A stretch of 44,718 nt of DNA from Acidimicrobiaceae bacterium (GTDB lineage Bacteria > Actinomycetota > Acidimicrobiia > Acidimicrobiales > RAAP-2), in assembly GCA_027315005.1 (NCBI GenBank), contig DAHUZT010000053.1, positions 1-44,718 on the forward strand. Reading direction: 5' to 3'. The translations under genes were made by a program, and so were the position numbers. The number at the start of each line of letters is the position of its first letter. Within the stretch, counting starts at the first letter, position 1. The notes under the pieces are model-generated. The model saw only the letters and a program-made list of their open reading frames with translations. It was not told where the DNA came from and made no database searches. Below are positions 31,537 through 40,008 of this stretch, one piece after another.

Positions 31537-31628
31537 AGGTGCCAACGCCACCGCCCGTCCCACCGTCGCCGCCGAGGGTCCCGGGCGGTTGCTGATTTGG
31601 CCCGGGGGGCGGACCGGGCCATGATCGG

Positions 31629-32234
31629 GTGGTGGATTCGGAACGCACCCCCATGGATCCGCTCCCCCTGCATCGACGCTCGCTCGACTACGAGGCATTC
31701 GACGCGGGCGACGAGCTTCGCATCGTCGGTCGCCTCCGGGACGAGCGACCCTGGGCAGAAGGCACTTCGGAGGTGAACGTCCTCCACGACATGGAGCTGT
31801 CGGTCACCGTGCGGCGCGACGATCTGACGATCACCCGAGCAGTGGCGCAGATGAACGCCTTCCCCCACCGTGAGTGTCCAGCCGTCGTGGCCGCATTCGC
31901 GAACCTGACCGGCCTCCGGGTGGGGCGTGGTTACACCCGACAGGTCCAGGAACGCTTCGGTGGCACCCGTGGTTGTACCCACCTCGAACATCTGGTGCGT
32001 TCGCTCGGACCGGTGGTCGTCCAGGCCACGACTTCGTACCGGGCCCGCACCCGGACCGGCGGTGAACCGATCGAACTGGTTGACCCGGCAGACCGGCCCT
32101 GGGCCCGGGGTTCCTGCCACGTCTGGGCCGAGGGCGGGCCGGCCGAGCAGAAGCTCGCCGCAGGGTGGCGGCCGGGCGTCGGCCCCTACCCTGCGCCACT
32201 GGTGGCCGACGTCGTGGAGGAGTCCGGCAGTTGA
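31629..32234 (+). CDS. DUF2889-family protein
   Basis: The 201-residue protein has the segments PLHRRSLDYEAFDAGDELRIVGRLRDERPW, LHDMELSVTVRRDDLTITRAVAQMNAFPHRECP and GRGYTRQVQERFGGTRGCTHLEHLVRSLGPVVVQ, which match DUF2889, a family of unknown function. The conserved GCTHL with upstream His and Cys residues (FPHRECP) could bind metal. Two adjacent GTG codons at 31629 and 31632 are both possible starts. CATGAT lies just before them and may be a -10 element. It is divergent from the MerR gene and couples to the downstream lipoprotein through a TTGA overlap. Confidence 0.8.
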   Translation: MVDSERTPMDPLPLHRRSLDYEAFDAGDELRIVGRLRDERPWAEGTSEVNVLHDMELSVTVRRDDLTITRAVAQMNAFPHRECPAVVAAFANLTGLRVGRGYTRQVQERFGGTRGCTHLEHLVRSLGPVVVQATTSYRARTRTGGEPIELVDPADRPWARGSCHVWAEGGPAEQKLAAGWRPGVGPYPAPLVADVVEESGS

Positions 32235-32770
32235 AGCAACGGCTGGGTCGGTCCGCGCGATCGTGGCTCCGGGCGGCCGGGTGCACGGCTGGCGTCGTCG
32301 CCCTTGTCGTGGTGTCGTCCGGGTGCACGGCGTCGGGAACGGCGATCTCCACCCCCTATGTCACCACCAGGACACAGCTCGAAGCCGGGCCGACCTACGA
32401 GGTGAAAGCAGGCGCGGTCAGTGGCCTCGGCACCGTGCTGGTCGATGGGCAGGGACTCACCCTCTACTTGTTCGCCAACGACCAACGGGGCCTCCCGTCA
32501 CGCTGCTACGCCATCTGCGCCGTCCAATGGCCACCCGTACTGTTGCCGCCGGGAGTGACCGCACCGGTCGCCGGGCCGGGCATCCGGTCGTCGTTGCTCG
32601 GAACGGTTCCCCGTAGCGATGGCTCGATCCAGCTGACCTACCACGGTTGGCCGCTCTACCGATGGCCTCTCGATCGCGCACCGGGCATGGCCACCGGTCA
32701 GGGGATCGCCAATGCGGGAGGCCGCTGGTACGTCCTCACCGTCGCCGGCGACCCGATCCTCGCTGCGTGA
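32231..32770 (+). CDS. Lipoprotein with COG4315-type secreted repeats
   Basis: The predicted precursor has 179 residues: a basic start (KQRLGRSARSWLR), a hydrophobic segment and the lipobox VSSGC with Cys32. The mature part contains two repeats of the 'secreted repeat' family (PF03640): LGTVLVDGQGLTLYLFANDQRG...CYAICAVQWPPVL and LGTVPRSDGSIQLTYHGWPLYRWPLDRAPG. The conserved C-x3-C-x2-WPP is complete. These proteins sit outside the membrane; some have been linked to redox or metal homes, but no function is firm. The TTG start overlaps the DUF2889 stop, with GGAGGAG eight bases upstream. Confidence 0.85.
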   Translation: MKQRLGRSARSWLRAAGCTAGVVALVVVSSGCTASGTAISTPYVTTRTQLEAGPTYEVKAGAVSGLGTVLVDGQGLTLYLFANDQRGLPSRCYAICAVQWPPVLLPPGVTAPVAGPGIRSSLLGTVPRSDGSIQLTYHGWPLYRWPLDRAPGMATGQGIANAGGRWYVLTVAGDPILAA

Positions 32771-32792
32771 TCGGTGGGCGAACGGTCGCAGA

Positions 32793-33311
32793 TCAGGCGA
32801 TTTGGACCAACCCGGTTCGATAGCGCCGGGCGTTGGCCACGTACTCGGAGGCGGAGACCCGGATGAGGTCGATGCTCGAGCGACCCGGTCTGATCGCCGC
32901 TGGCACCCCGACTGCGAGATCACCTGGGGGCACCTCCATACGGTTGGGCACGAGCGCATTGGCCCCCACGGTCGCACCGGTCCGGACCACGGCGTGATGG
33001 AGGACGATGGAACCCGACCCGACCAGGCAGTCGTCCTCGAGCGTGCACCCTTCCAGGTGGGCCAGGTGACCGATGACGCACCCGGACCCGACCGTGGTGG
33101 GGAACCCCGGTCCTGCATGGATCACGGTACCGTCCTGGACCGAGGTGCGCGCGCCGATGGTGATCGTCCCGTAGTCCCCCCGAAGGACCGCGCCGGGCCA
33201 CACCGAGGCATCCGGGCCGAGGGTCACGTCCCCGATGACGGTGGCCTGCGGATGGACGTAGGCGTCCGCGGAGATGGTTGGCTCGTGTTCGCCCAGCCGG
33301 AAGATGGCCAT
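32793..33311 (-). CDS. Gamma-carbonic-anhydrase-like protein with altered third metal ligand
   Basis: The 172-residue protein is a left-handed beta-helix of hexapeptide repeats (ISADAYVHPQATVIGDVTLGPDASVWPGAVLRGD...), with a C-terminal helix. Gamma carbonic anhydrases bind zinc or iron through three His residues. His65 (GTVIHAG) and His82 (VIGHLAHLEGC) fit the first two. The third, normally in G-H-x4-H-G-C, is Glu87 here; His85 lies close by. Activity is therefore uncertain. The ATG at 33311 is preferred because TACAGT lies six bases upstream. An ATG at 33329 is also in frame, but the promoter element overlaps it. Confidence 0.8.
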   Translation of the reverse strand: MAIFRLGEHEPTISADAYVHPQATVIGDVTLGPDASVWPGAVLRGDYGTITIGARTSVQDGTVIHAGPGFPTTVGSGCVIGHLAHLEGCTLEDDCLVGSGSIVLHHAVVRTGATVGANALVPNRMEVPPGDLAVGVPAAIRPGRSSIDLIRVSASEYVANARRYRTGLVQIA

Positions 33312-33317
33312 CGTCTG

Positions 33318-33323
33318 ACTGTA
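33318..33323 (-). promoter_or_regulatory. -10 element TACAGT of the gamma-CA-like gene, leaderless
   Basis: On the minus strand TACAGT ends six bases before the ATG at 33311. Confidence 0.5.
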
Positions 33324-33350
33324 GGCCATGGTAGAGCCGGCTCCGGCGGC

Positions 33351-33356
33351 TAACGT
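33351..33356 (+). promoter_or_regulatory. Candidate -10 element TAACGT of the glycosyltransferase operon
   Basis: TAACGT lies 62 bases before GTG 33419. The leader ends with GGGAGGAG four bases before the start, so this operon appears to use a Shine-Dalgarno leader. Confidence 0.4.
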
Positions 33357-33418
33357 TCTCGGAAACCGACGCCGTCCGTCGACGCCCTCCGTCCGGCGGG
33401 TCCACTGGGAGGAGAGTC

Positions 33419-34900
33419 GTGGCCGCGCCCACCGTTTCGCACGGAGCCCCTCACAGCGCCACGCCGCTGCGGGCGGAGCCGGCTCGTGGGCGTGCCCTGG
33501 CCCCCTGGGCGGTGGTCGGGTTCTGCGGTTCCCTCGCCATGGCCCTGTTCGGCACCCGGGTCGGTTCCATCCCCGAACCGGTCTCCGTGCACTGGTGGTT
33601 CTGGCTGCCCGGTGGCCGGTCACCAGGTTGGGAGGTGGCCTTCGACCTCGGTTTCGCGCTGCTCGTCGCCGGCTGGATGGGGGTCGGGTCACAGGTGCGT
33701 CGGTCGAGCCTCTCGACGAGGCAGGCGGTGGCGCTTCTCGCCTTGTGGGCGCTGCCCCTGCTGCTCGGTCCCCCGCTGTTCAGCCGCGACCTCTACAGCT
33801 ACGTCGGCCAGGGACTCGTCGCCCACCGGGGCCTCAACCCCTACACCGTGGCCCCGGCCCTACTCGGGCACGGCCCGCTGCTCTCGTCGATCGCCAGCGT
33901 GTGGCGCCACACGACCTCGCCGTACGGACCGCTGTTCGTCCTCGTCACCCGGGGGGTGGCATCGGTGGTCGGCACCTCGCTCGTGGCCGAGGTCTTGGCC
34001 CTCCGGGCACTCGAGGTAGCCGGTGTGGTCCTGATCGTCGTGTTCCTGCCTCGCCTGGCCAGGCAGCTCGGAGCTGACCCGGGCCTGGCCTTGTGGCTCG
34101 GGGTCCTCAGCCCGCTGTCCCTGATCGGGATGGTGGCCTCCGGACACAACGACGCCCTGATGCTGGGTGGGCTGGTGGCTGGGGTGTCCCTGGCTGTGGA
34201 CGGCCGATTCGCCTGGGCCGTGCTGGTTTGCGCCCTGGCAGCCACCATCAAGCTCCCGGCCGCCGCCGCCATCGTCTTCCTGGCCGCCGACCGCCTGTCG
34301 CGAAGGACCGGCGTCGGCCGCCTTGGCACCGTCGTGGAAGCTTCGGCCCTCACCGCCGGCACCCTGGCCGTGGTCACGCTTGCGGCGGGGTACGGCTGGA
34401 CGTGGTTGAGCCCGACCGCCCTGCACGTTCCGACCGAGCTGCGCGTCCTCACCACGCCGTCGGTCTCCCTCGGGGTGCTCGTGTTCCACGCCGCCCACCT
34501 GGTGGGTCTCAGGTTCGCCCGCTCGACGGTGGTCACCGTCACCCAGGACGTCGTGGCCGCACTCGGCGCTTCGGCGGTCGTGTGGTTGCTCGTCACCGTC
34601 CGCAGACACGAGGTCGTGGCCTCCCTCGGACTGGCGCTGCTGGTGGTGGTCCTGGCCAGCCCGACGGTGTGGCCGTGGTATCTCTTGTGGGGCCTCGTCC
34701 TCCTGGCCGCCACGACGGCGCAGCGCTCGAGGCTGCTCGGAGCGGTAGCGGGGCTGGCCATGCTGCTGGTCGGACCGAGCGGCACTCCCCGGCTGGTCGG
34801 TCCCGCCTACCTGCTGGTCTCGCTCGCCGTGGTGATCGGGTTCGCCTGGTCCATTCGGGCGGGGTCCTGGCGAAATTGGATCTCGGGCGATGACGGCTGA
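33419..34900 (+). CDS. GT-C polyprenol-phosphate-mannose mannosyltransferase, MptB-like
   Basis: The 493-residue polytopic protein has about a dozen membrane helices. The first extracytoplasmic loop reads FSRDLYSYVGQGLVAHRGLNPYTVAP, followed by WRHTTSPYGPLFV. The Asp in 'SRDxYSY' and the 'NPY...SPYGP' series are features of the MptA/MptB group, which add alpha-1,6-mannose to lipomannan using polyprenol-phosphate-mannose. 'GHNDALMLG' and 'TIKLPAAAAI' further match. The product in this organism is unknown, but a lipomannan-like glycan is plausible. GTG 33419 has GGAGGAG four bases upstream. The next gene starts inside its last codons. Confidence 0.85.
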   Translation: MAAPTVSHGAPHSATPLRAEPARGRALAPWAVVGFCGSLAMALFGTRVGSIPEPVSVHWWFWLPGGRSPGWEVAFDLGFALLVAGWMGVGSQVRRSSLSTRQAVALLALWALPLLLGPPLFSRDLYSYVGQGLVAHRGLNPYTVAPALLGHGPLLSSIASVWRHTTSPYGPLFVLVTRGVASVVGTSLVAEVLALRALEVAGVVLIVVFLPRLARQLGADPGLALWLGVLSPLSLIGMVASGHNDALMLGGLVAGVSLAVDGRFAWAVLVCALAATIKLPAAAAIVFLAADRLSRRTGVGRLGTVVEASALTAGTLAVVTLAAGYGWTWLSPTALHVPTELRVLTTPSVSLGVLVFHAAHLVGLRFARSTVVTVTQDVVAALGASAVVWLLVTVRRHEVVASLGLALLVVVLASPTVWPWYLLWGLVLLAATTAQRSRLLGAVAGLAMLLVGPSGTPRLVGPAYLLVSLAVVIGFAWSIRAGSWRNWISGDDG

Positions 34901-36050
34901 GAACCCGTCGATGTCTCCGTCGGTGACGACATCGGGCACGCTGCCGCCGGGGTTCGACAAACGGTACCGGTGGGTCCTGCGTCCTGCCGCCATCTATCTG
35001 ATCTCCCGCGCGCTGTTCTGGGCGGCGGTGCTGGTGACCGCCTCGTTCACCAACCTCTCGGTGGCCGAGGAGATCGACCGTTGGGACAGCCGGTGGTTCC
35101 TGCGAGCCGCTGCCCAGGGCTGGCCCTCCAGCCTGCCCACAGAGCACGGCCACGTCGCCGCCAGCACGATCGCCTTCTTCCCCTTGTTCCCTCTGGTGAT
35201 CCGGTGGACGAGCACGCTGACCGGGCTCAGCTATCTGGCGTCGGGCATCGCGGTCGCATCGCTCAGCGGTCTCACCGCCATGGTCGGTGTGTGGTACCTG
35301 GTACGCAGCTTCGCCGATCGAGCGGCGACCGACCGGGGCGTCCTCCTCTTGGCCTTCTTCCCAGGGTCGTTCGTTCTCAACATGGTCTATGCCGAGGGCA
35401 TGATGGTGACCTTGGTCGCCTTCGGTCTCTGGGCTCTCCTCGCACGGCGATGGGTCCTGGCCGGTCTGCTGGGAGCTCTGGCCTCGGCCACGTCGCCGGT
35501 GGCACTGGCCTTCGAGCTCAGCTGCCTGTGGTGCGCATACCGGGCCCTCGCCGACGGGCGGGACTGGCGATCGATTGCGGCGCCGGTGCTCGCGCCGCTC
35601 GGGTTCGTCGCGTTCCAGGCCTGGCTGTGGGTGCACACCGGTGACCTCTGGGCATGGCGTCTGACCGAGCGATACGGCTGGCGGAGCACGATCTCACCCG
35701 CCTTCGGTCTGCAGAGTGTCCTCACTCTGACCCGTCACCCGATGTCCGGCACGAAGACCGAGGACCTCCTGTTCGCCGGCATCGTCATCGCCGTGGTGGG
35801 AGCCGTCTTCGCCATTCGACGGCGGATGCCCATGCCGGTGCTGCTCTACGGACTGGGCGTTGCTGTGCTCGCATTCGTGTCCAGCCCGGTCGGCCTTCGA
35901 CCTCGCTTCCTTTTCGATGCGTTCCCGCTCGTGATCGGGGTCGGTCTGGCGTTGCGGAGGTGGCGGTACGCGCCGGTGCTGTTGGCCTCCGCCCTGTCGC
36001 TTGTTGCGCTGACCGCCTTCGAGCTCGCCTCGTACCAGGTCTTCCCCTGA
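34890..36050 (+). CDS. PIG-V-like mannosyltransferase
   Basis: The 386-residue polytopic protein has the PIG-V-type pattern: ISRALFWAAVLV, then EEIDRWDSRWFLRAAAQGW (Asp in DRWDSxW is the presumed catalytic site), STIAFFPLFPLVIRW, AFFPGSFVLNMVYAEGMMVTLVAFGLWAL, and LRPRFLFDAFPLVIG near the C-terminus. PIG-V adds mannose in GPI-anchor synthesis; bacterial relatives are GT-C enzymes that use polyprenol-linked mannose or a similar donor. Overlap of 11 bases with the preceding MptB-like gene supports a common pathway. Start ATG 34890 has no strong ribosome binding site and is probably translated by coupling. Confidence 0.8.
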   Translation: MTAENPSMSPSVTTSGTLPPGFDKRYRWVLRPAAIYLISRALFWAAVLVTASFTNLSVAEEIDRWDSRWFLRAAAQGWPSSLPTEHGHVAASTIAFFPLFPLVIRWTSTLTGLSYLASGIAVASLSGLTAMVGVWYLVRSFADRAATDRGVLLLAFFPGSFVLNMVYAEGMMVTLVAFGLWALLARRWVLAGLLGALASATSPVALAFELSCLWCAYRALADGRDWRSIAAPVLAPLGFVAFQAWLWVHTGDLWAWRLTERYGWRSTISPAFGLQSVLTLTRHPMSGTKTEDLLFAGIVIAVVGAVFAIRRRMPMPVLLYGLGVAVLAFVSSPVGLRPRFLFDAFPLVIGVGLALRRWRYAPVLLASALSLVALTAFELASYQVFP

Positions 36051-36054
36051 GGCG

Positions 36055-37755
36055 ATGGTGACCCTGGACGAACCGACGGGCCGAATCACTGGGGACACCG
36101 TGCCGATCGAACGGGCAGCCTGGACGTTCGTCTGGATCGGGGTGCTGATCGGCGGGCTCGACCTCTGGGGTGAGTGGACGTCGTGGGACCCGGTCAGCGT
36201 CCTCGCGCCGTTGCTGGTCATCGTGGCGCTGTCTGGGACAGTGCTGACCTGGACGGTCGCCTCGCCACGGTCGCTCCCCTACTGCCTCGCCACCGTGGGC
36301 TCGATCGTGGGATCGAACCTGGCCCTCCAGGGGGTGGCGATCCACGTCCGGCGCTTCTACACGACGGACTCGGCCGCCTTCGACCAGGTGGCGGCCGGCG
36401 TGCTACGTCGGGGAGCCGATCCTTACGCCGCCTCGATGGCTCCGGCAGCCCATCTGCTTCAAGTGCCGTCGAACTTCTGGACCTACCTGGTGGACGGTGG
36501 GTACGTCAGCCACGTGTCGTACCCGGCCGGTTCGTTCCTCCTGCAGATGCCGGCCTTGCTGCTCGGATTCCGTCACGAGATCGTCGACTGGTTGGACCTG
36601 GGGGCCTGGCTGTTGACCGGCGTGCTCCTGTTCGTCCTCCTGCCCCGCTCGTGCCGGTGGGTCGGTCCGCTCCTGTTGGCCGTACCGACGTTCGCCAACA
36701 TCTTCTCCTCCGGCGGCACGGACGCGGCCTACCTCCCTTTCCTGGTGGTGGCCGTTTGGCAGTGGGACCGGTTCGCCGACCGCCGGCGCTCCGCACTGCT
36801 CAGATGGTCAGGACCGGTGGCCCTCGGTCTGGCCTGCTCCGTCAAACAGACTCCGTGGTTCTGCGTCCCGTTCCTCGTCGTCGGGGTGTTCCTCGAAGCC
36901 CGTGCCTCGGGTCTCCGTCCCTTCCGCATCTCGGGGAGCTACCTGGTCACCGTGTTGGCGGTGTTCGGCGCGGTCAACGCCCCCTTTGTCATCTGGCAGC
37001 CGGCCAGCTGGTTGCGGGGGGTGCTGCTGCCGATCGTCCAGCCCCTGGTGGCCGACGGACAGGGTCTGGTCACTCTGGCGCTCCATGGTCTCACCCGGGG
37101 GGTCTGGCTCCCGCTGCTGTCGCTGGCGGGCGGACTGGTCGTCGTCGGTCTCTTGATCGCGTTGGTCGTCTGGTACCCGTCGATGAAGCGCATCTGGATG
37201 TTGGCGTTGCCTCTGGCCTTCTTCGTCGCGCCGCGCAGCCTCTCGACCTACTTCCTCGACCTGGTGCCAGCGGCCATCGTGGCGGTGCTGACCGTGGCAC
37301 CCGCTCGCAAGCCACGGCCGGCGATCGGAACCGGTCGCCTGCGCCGGCCATACGGAACGAGCGCGTTGGCCGCCGCGGTGGCCGCCGCCGCTCTCTGCGT
37401 GGTGGCCTTCCTCACCCCGCCGCTTCAGGTCGACGTGCGCTCGGTCCGGGTGTCCAACGCGGAGACCGCCTTCGACTCGGTGACGGTGTCCGTGGAGAAC
37501 ACGACCGGTCGCACGGTCCGCCCCCACTTCATGGTGGACCTGGGGGGGAGCCATCCGTCCGGGTTCTGGAACACTGCCGGAGACCGTCAGTTGGCGGTCG
37601 GTCCACACGCCTCAGTGACGGTGACACTGTATCCGCCCACCCGGACGGGGTCGCCCGCCCACGGTGCGCGCTGGGTCGTCCAGGCCTTCACCCCCTCACC
37701 GGACGCCGTCAGCACCTCCGCCTCCCAGACCTGGCGGTATGGGCCGGTGGGCTGA
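36055..37755 (+). CDS. Polytopic GT-C glycosyltransferase with a C-terminal extracellular domain
   Basis: This 566-residue membrane protein has a DPY-containing loop (FYTTDSAAFDQVAAGVLRRGADPYAASMAP), as in GT87-type mannosyltransferases, and later SSGGTDAAYLPFLVVAVWQWDRF and GLACSVKQTPWFCVPFLVVG, both typical of the superfamily. About ten helices are visible. The C-terminal 130 residues follow a final helix (ALAAAVAAAALCVVAFLTPP) and form a predicted beta-sandwich (VRSVRVSNAETAFDSVTVSVENTTGRTVRPHFMVDLG...). That extracellular part may hold the acceptor or the wall. It begins four bases after the PIG-V-like gene ends. Donor and acceptor sugars are unknown. Confidence 0.75.
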   Translation: MVTLDEPTGRITGDTVPIERAAWTFVWIGVLIGGLDLWGEWTSWDPVSVLAPLLVIVALSGTVLTWTVASPRSLPYCLATVGSIVGSNLALQGVAIHVRRFYTTDSAAFDQVAAGVLRRGADPYAASMAPAAHLLQVPSNFWTYLVDGGYVSHVSYPAGSFLLQMPALLLGFRHEIVDWLDLGAWLLTGVLLFVLLPRSCRWVGPLLLAVPTFANIFSSGGTDAAYLPFLVVAVWQWDRFADRRRSALLRWSGPVALGLACSVKQTPWFCVPFLVVGVFLEARASGLRPFRISGSYLVTVLAVFGAVNAPFVIWQPASWLRGVLLPIVQPLVADGQGLVTLALHGLTRGVWLPLLSLAGGLVVVGLLIALVVWYPSMKRIWMLALPLAFFVAPRSLSTYFLDLVPAAIVAVLTVAPARKPRPAIGTGRLRRPYGTSALAAAVAAAALCVVAFLTPPLQVDVRSVRVSNAETAFDSVTVSVENTTGRTVRPHFMVDLGGSHPSGFWNTAGDRQLAVGPHASVTVTLYPPTRTGSPAHGARWVVQAFTPSPDAVSTSASQTWRYGPVG

Positions 37756-37834
37756 GTGTCGGTGCCGGCAGGCCTCGGGCGGCAAAGGGTCCGACCGGTC
37801 GGAGGCCGCTCCGGGCCGGGCGCTCCATCGTCGC

Positions 37835-37840
37835 TAGCAT
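37835..37840 (+). promoter_or_regulatory. -10 element TAGCAT of the amidohydrolase gene
   Basis: TAGCAT lies 28 bases before the ATG at 37869. The leader of about 20 bases contains GAGGAG five bases before the ATG. Confidence 0.5.
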
Positions 37841-37868
37841 GACCGGGACCGCGCAACGAGGAGACCAC

Positions 37869-39059
37869 ATGTTCGACGGAGAGCGTCCTGATCACCCGGT
37901 CTTCGACGGCGACAACCACTACTACGAGGCACTCGACGCCTTCACTCGCCATCTCGCCCCGGCCCTCGGGCCCCGTGTTGCCCAGTGGTGCGAGATCGAT
38001 GGTCGTCGTTACCACGTCCTCGGAGGACGGGTGAGCCGGGCGGTCACCAACCCGACCTTCGACCCGGTGGCGCCTCCCGGTGCGTTGCACGATTACTTCC
38101 GGGGGAACCCCGAGCATCGCGGACCGCTCGAGTTCCTCTCCAGCAGGGAACCCATCCGGCCCGCCTACCGTGAGCCGTCAGCCCGCCTGGCGGCGCTCGA
38201 CCAGCAGGGTCTGGACGCCTGCCTGCTGTTCCCGACGCTCGGCATGATCTACGAACAGCCGCTCAGCCACGACCCCGAAGCGATCTGCCAGCTGTTCGGG
38301 GCGTTCAACCGGTGGCTGGTGGAGGACTGGACATTCAACGTGGAGGACCGCATCTACGCCGCGCCCTACCTCACCTTGGCCGATCCCCTGTGGGCTGCGG
38401 AGGAACTGGCCTGGGCGCTCGATCGCGGCGCCCGTGTCGTCGTCATGCGGCCGGCCGCACCCACAACGTGCGTCGGACGGCGCGACCCGTTCGACCCGAT
38501 GTTCGATCCCTTCTGGCAGACGGCCAACGACGCGGGCATCACGATCGTCGTCCACGCCGCCGACAGCGGCGTCTGCTCCCACGGGTACGCCCCCGACGGG
38601 TTCGCCGCCACCTTCGCGGGTGGGTGGAAGCCGACCATCAAGTCCTTCGCCATCGAGCAGGCCATCCGTGACTACCTCCTCACCATCGTCTTCGACGACC
38701 ACTTCTCCCGCTTCCCCAACCTGCGGATCGCCTCGGTGGAGAACGGTGCCGGCTACCTTCCCGATCTGATCCGGAAGCTTCGATCCACTGCCGACAAGAT
38801 GCCGGGACACTGGAAGGAGGACCCGGTCGAGACCTTCCGGCGGCACGTCTGGATCAACCCGTTCTGGGAGGACGACGTGGAGGAGGTGGCTGGGTGCATG
38901 GGACCGGAGCGGGTGATCTTCGGTTCGGACTGGCCACACATCGAGGCCCTTCCCGAACCGCTCGACTACCTGGCTGAGCTGAAGGCCTTCAGCGAGGAAG
39001 ACCGGCGGCTGATCCTCAACGACAACGTTCGGCAGCTGATCGAGCTCCGACCCACCTGA
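37869..39059 (+). CDS. Amidohydrolase-2 family metal-dependent hydrolase
   Basis: The 396-residue protein begins with the metal-binding strand VFDGDNHYYE, where most amidohydrolase-2 proteins have DxHxH. Actinobacterial relatives with 'DNHYYE' lack the second His at this place. Further landmarks are PTLGMIYEQ, the barrel strand DAGITIVVHAADSG with its metal-binding His, NLRIASVENGAGYLPDLIRKL, and VIFGSDWPHIEALP with the catalytic Asp. Relatives act as decarboxylases or hydrolases of aromatic acids; the substrate is unknown. ATG 37869 is preferred for its GAGGAG site; the ATG at 37839 overlaps the -10 element. A very long upstream-extended frame through the glycosyltransferase gene is spurious. 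Confidence 0.85.
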   Translation: MFDGERPDHPVFDGDNHYYEALDAFTRHLAPALGPRVAQWCEIDGRRYHVLGGRVSRAVTNPTFDPVAPPGALHDYFRGNPEHRGPLEFLSSREPIRPAYREPSARLAALDQQGLDACLLFPTLGMIYEQPLSHDPEAICQLFGAFNRWLVEDWTFNVEDRIYAAPYLTLADPLWAAEELAWALDRGARVVVMRPAAPTTCVGRRDPFDPMFDPFWQTANDAGITIVVHAADSGVCSHGYAPDGFAATFAGGWKPTIKSFAIEQAIRDYLLTIVFDDHFSRFPNLRIASVENGAGYLPDLIRKLRSTADKMPGHWKEDPVETFRRHVWINPFWEDDVEEVAGCMGPERVIFGSDWPHIEALPEPLDYLAELKAFSEEDRRLILNDNVRQLIELRPT

Positions 39060-39088
39060 ACCCGGCAGGACCGGTGCTCGGGCCACCG

Positions 39089-39094
39089 TAGGAT
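39089..39094 (+). promoter_or_regulatory. -10 element TAGGAT of the SRAP gene, leaderless
   Basis: TAGGAT ends six bases before the ATG at 39101, with no ribosome binding site between. Confidence 0.6.
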
Positions 39095-39100
39095 GCGTCG

Positions 39101-39781
39101 ATGTGCGGTCGGATAGCGCTGTTCACCGAACCTGAACGGATCGCCCGAATCTTCGACGCCGGGCTGGCGGAAGGCGCGTTCGACGAGTGGCGTCCCTCGT
39201 GGAACGTCGGGCCGACCGGCCGCGTCCTCGCCGTCGGCGAAGACGATCGTGGGCGTGTGTTGGACCACTACCGTTGGGGCCTGGTCCCGTCCTGGGCCAA
39301 GGACCCCTCGGCGATCACCTCGACCTTCAACGCGCGGGCCGAGACGGTGGCCACCAAGCCCATGTTCCGTACCGCCTTCAGCCGCCGGCGCGTACTGGTG
39401 CCGGTCGATGCCTTCTACGAGTGGAGGGCCGGGGCCCCGAAGCAACCCTTTGCCTTCACTCGCGCCGATGGCGATCTGGTCGTCCTCGCCGGTCTGCGGG
39501 AGGGGTGGCGAGGCGAGGACGGTACCGAGCTGCGGACAGCCACCGTGGTCACCTGCGCCGCTGGACCGGACATGCCGATCCATGACCGTCAGCCGGTGGT
39601 GCTTGAGTCCGGGTCGTGGGACCGGTGGCTCGATCCCGCCGTGACCGATCGTGACGAACTCCAATCGATGCTCGGGCCGACCGCACCCGGGACGTTGATC
39701 CGGCATCCGGTGAGCCGGAGGATCGGTAACGTCCGCAACGACGACCCGGAGCTCATCGAAGAGATCGACCTCCCCGGATGA
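39101..39781 (+). CDS. SRAP-domain protein (YedK/HMCES family)
   Basis: SRAP proteins protect abasic sites in single-stranded DNA by forming a thiazolidine crosslink through Cys2. This 226-residue protein starts MCGRIALF, so Cys2 becomes N-terminal after methionine removal. The other active-site residues are present: Asn77 (STFNARAET), Glu107 (DAFYEWR) and His161 (MPIHDRQPVVL). RWGLVPSWAKD and FRTAFSRRRVLVPVDAFYEW are family hallmarks. Because the second residue must be Cys, the ATG at 39101 is certain if translation is at that frame. A TAGGAT element lies six bases upstream; no LexA-type box was seen nearby. Confidence 0.95.
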   Translation: MCGRIALFTEPERIARIFDAGLAEGAFDEWRPSWNVGPTGRVLAVGEDDRGRVLDHYRWGLVPSWAKDPSAITSTFNARAETVATKPMFRTAFSRRRVLVPVDAFYEWRAGAPKQPFAFTRADGDLVVLAGLREGWRGEDGTELRTATVVTCAAGPDMPIHDRQPVVLESGSWDRWLDPAVTDRDELQSMLGPTAPGTLIRHPVSRRIGNVRNDDPELIEEIDLPG

Positions 39782-40008
39782 TCCGCGACCGCCGACAGAC
39801 TCGACGGTGGACCGCACTCGGCCATCGGTAGGGACGGAACTGCGTGGCTCGCTATCCTGATCGGCGAAGCCGATCCTCGGGACCATACGGGACGGAGCAT
39901 CGGAGCCGCCACCGACGCTCGAGAGACGATCCGGTTCCCATCGTTCCACAATAGGCAATCCGGACGTCGACTCAAAGGAGCAACTTCGGCACGATTTGCG
40001 ACTCGTAG

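Noticed and set aside
36174-37868. An upstream extension of the amidohydrolase frame, giving 961 residues in total
   Set aside because: The extension runs in another frame through the third glycosyltransferase and looks like low-complexity noise. A promoter element and GAGGAG support the start at 37869.
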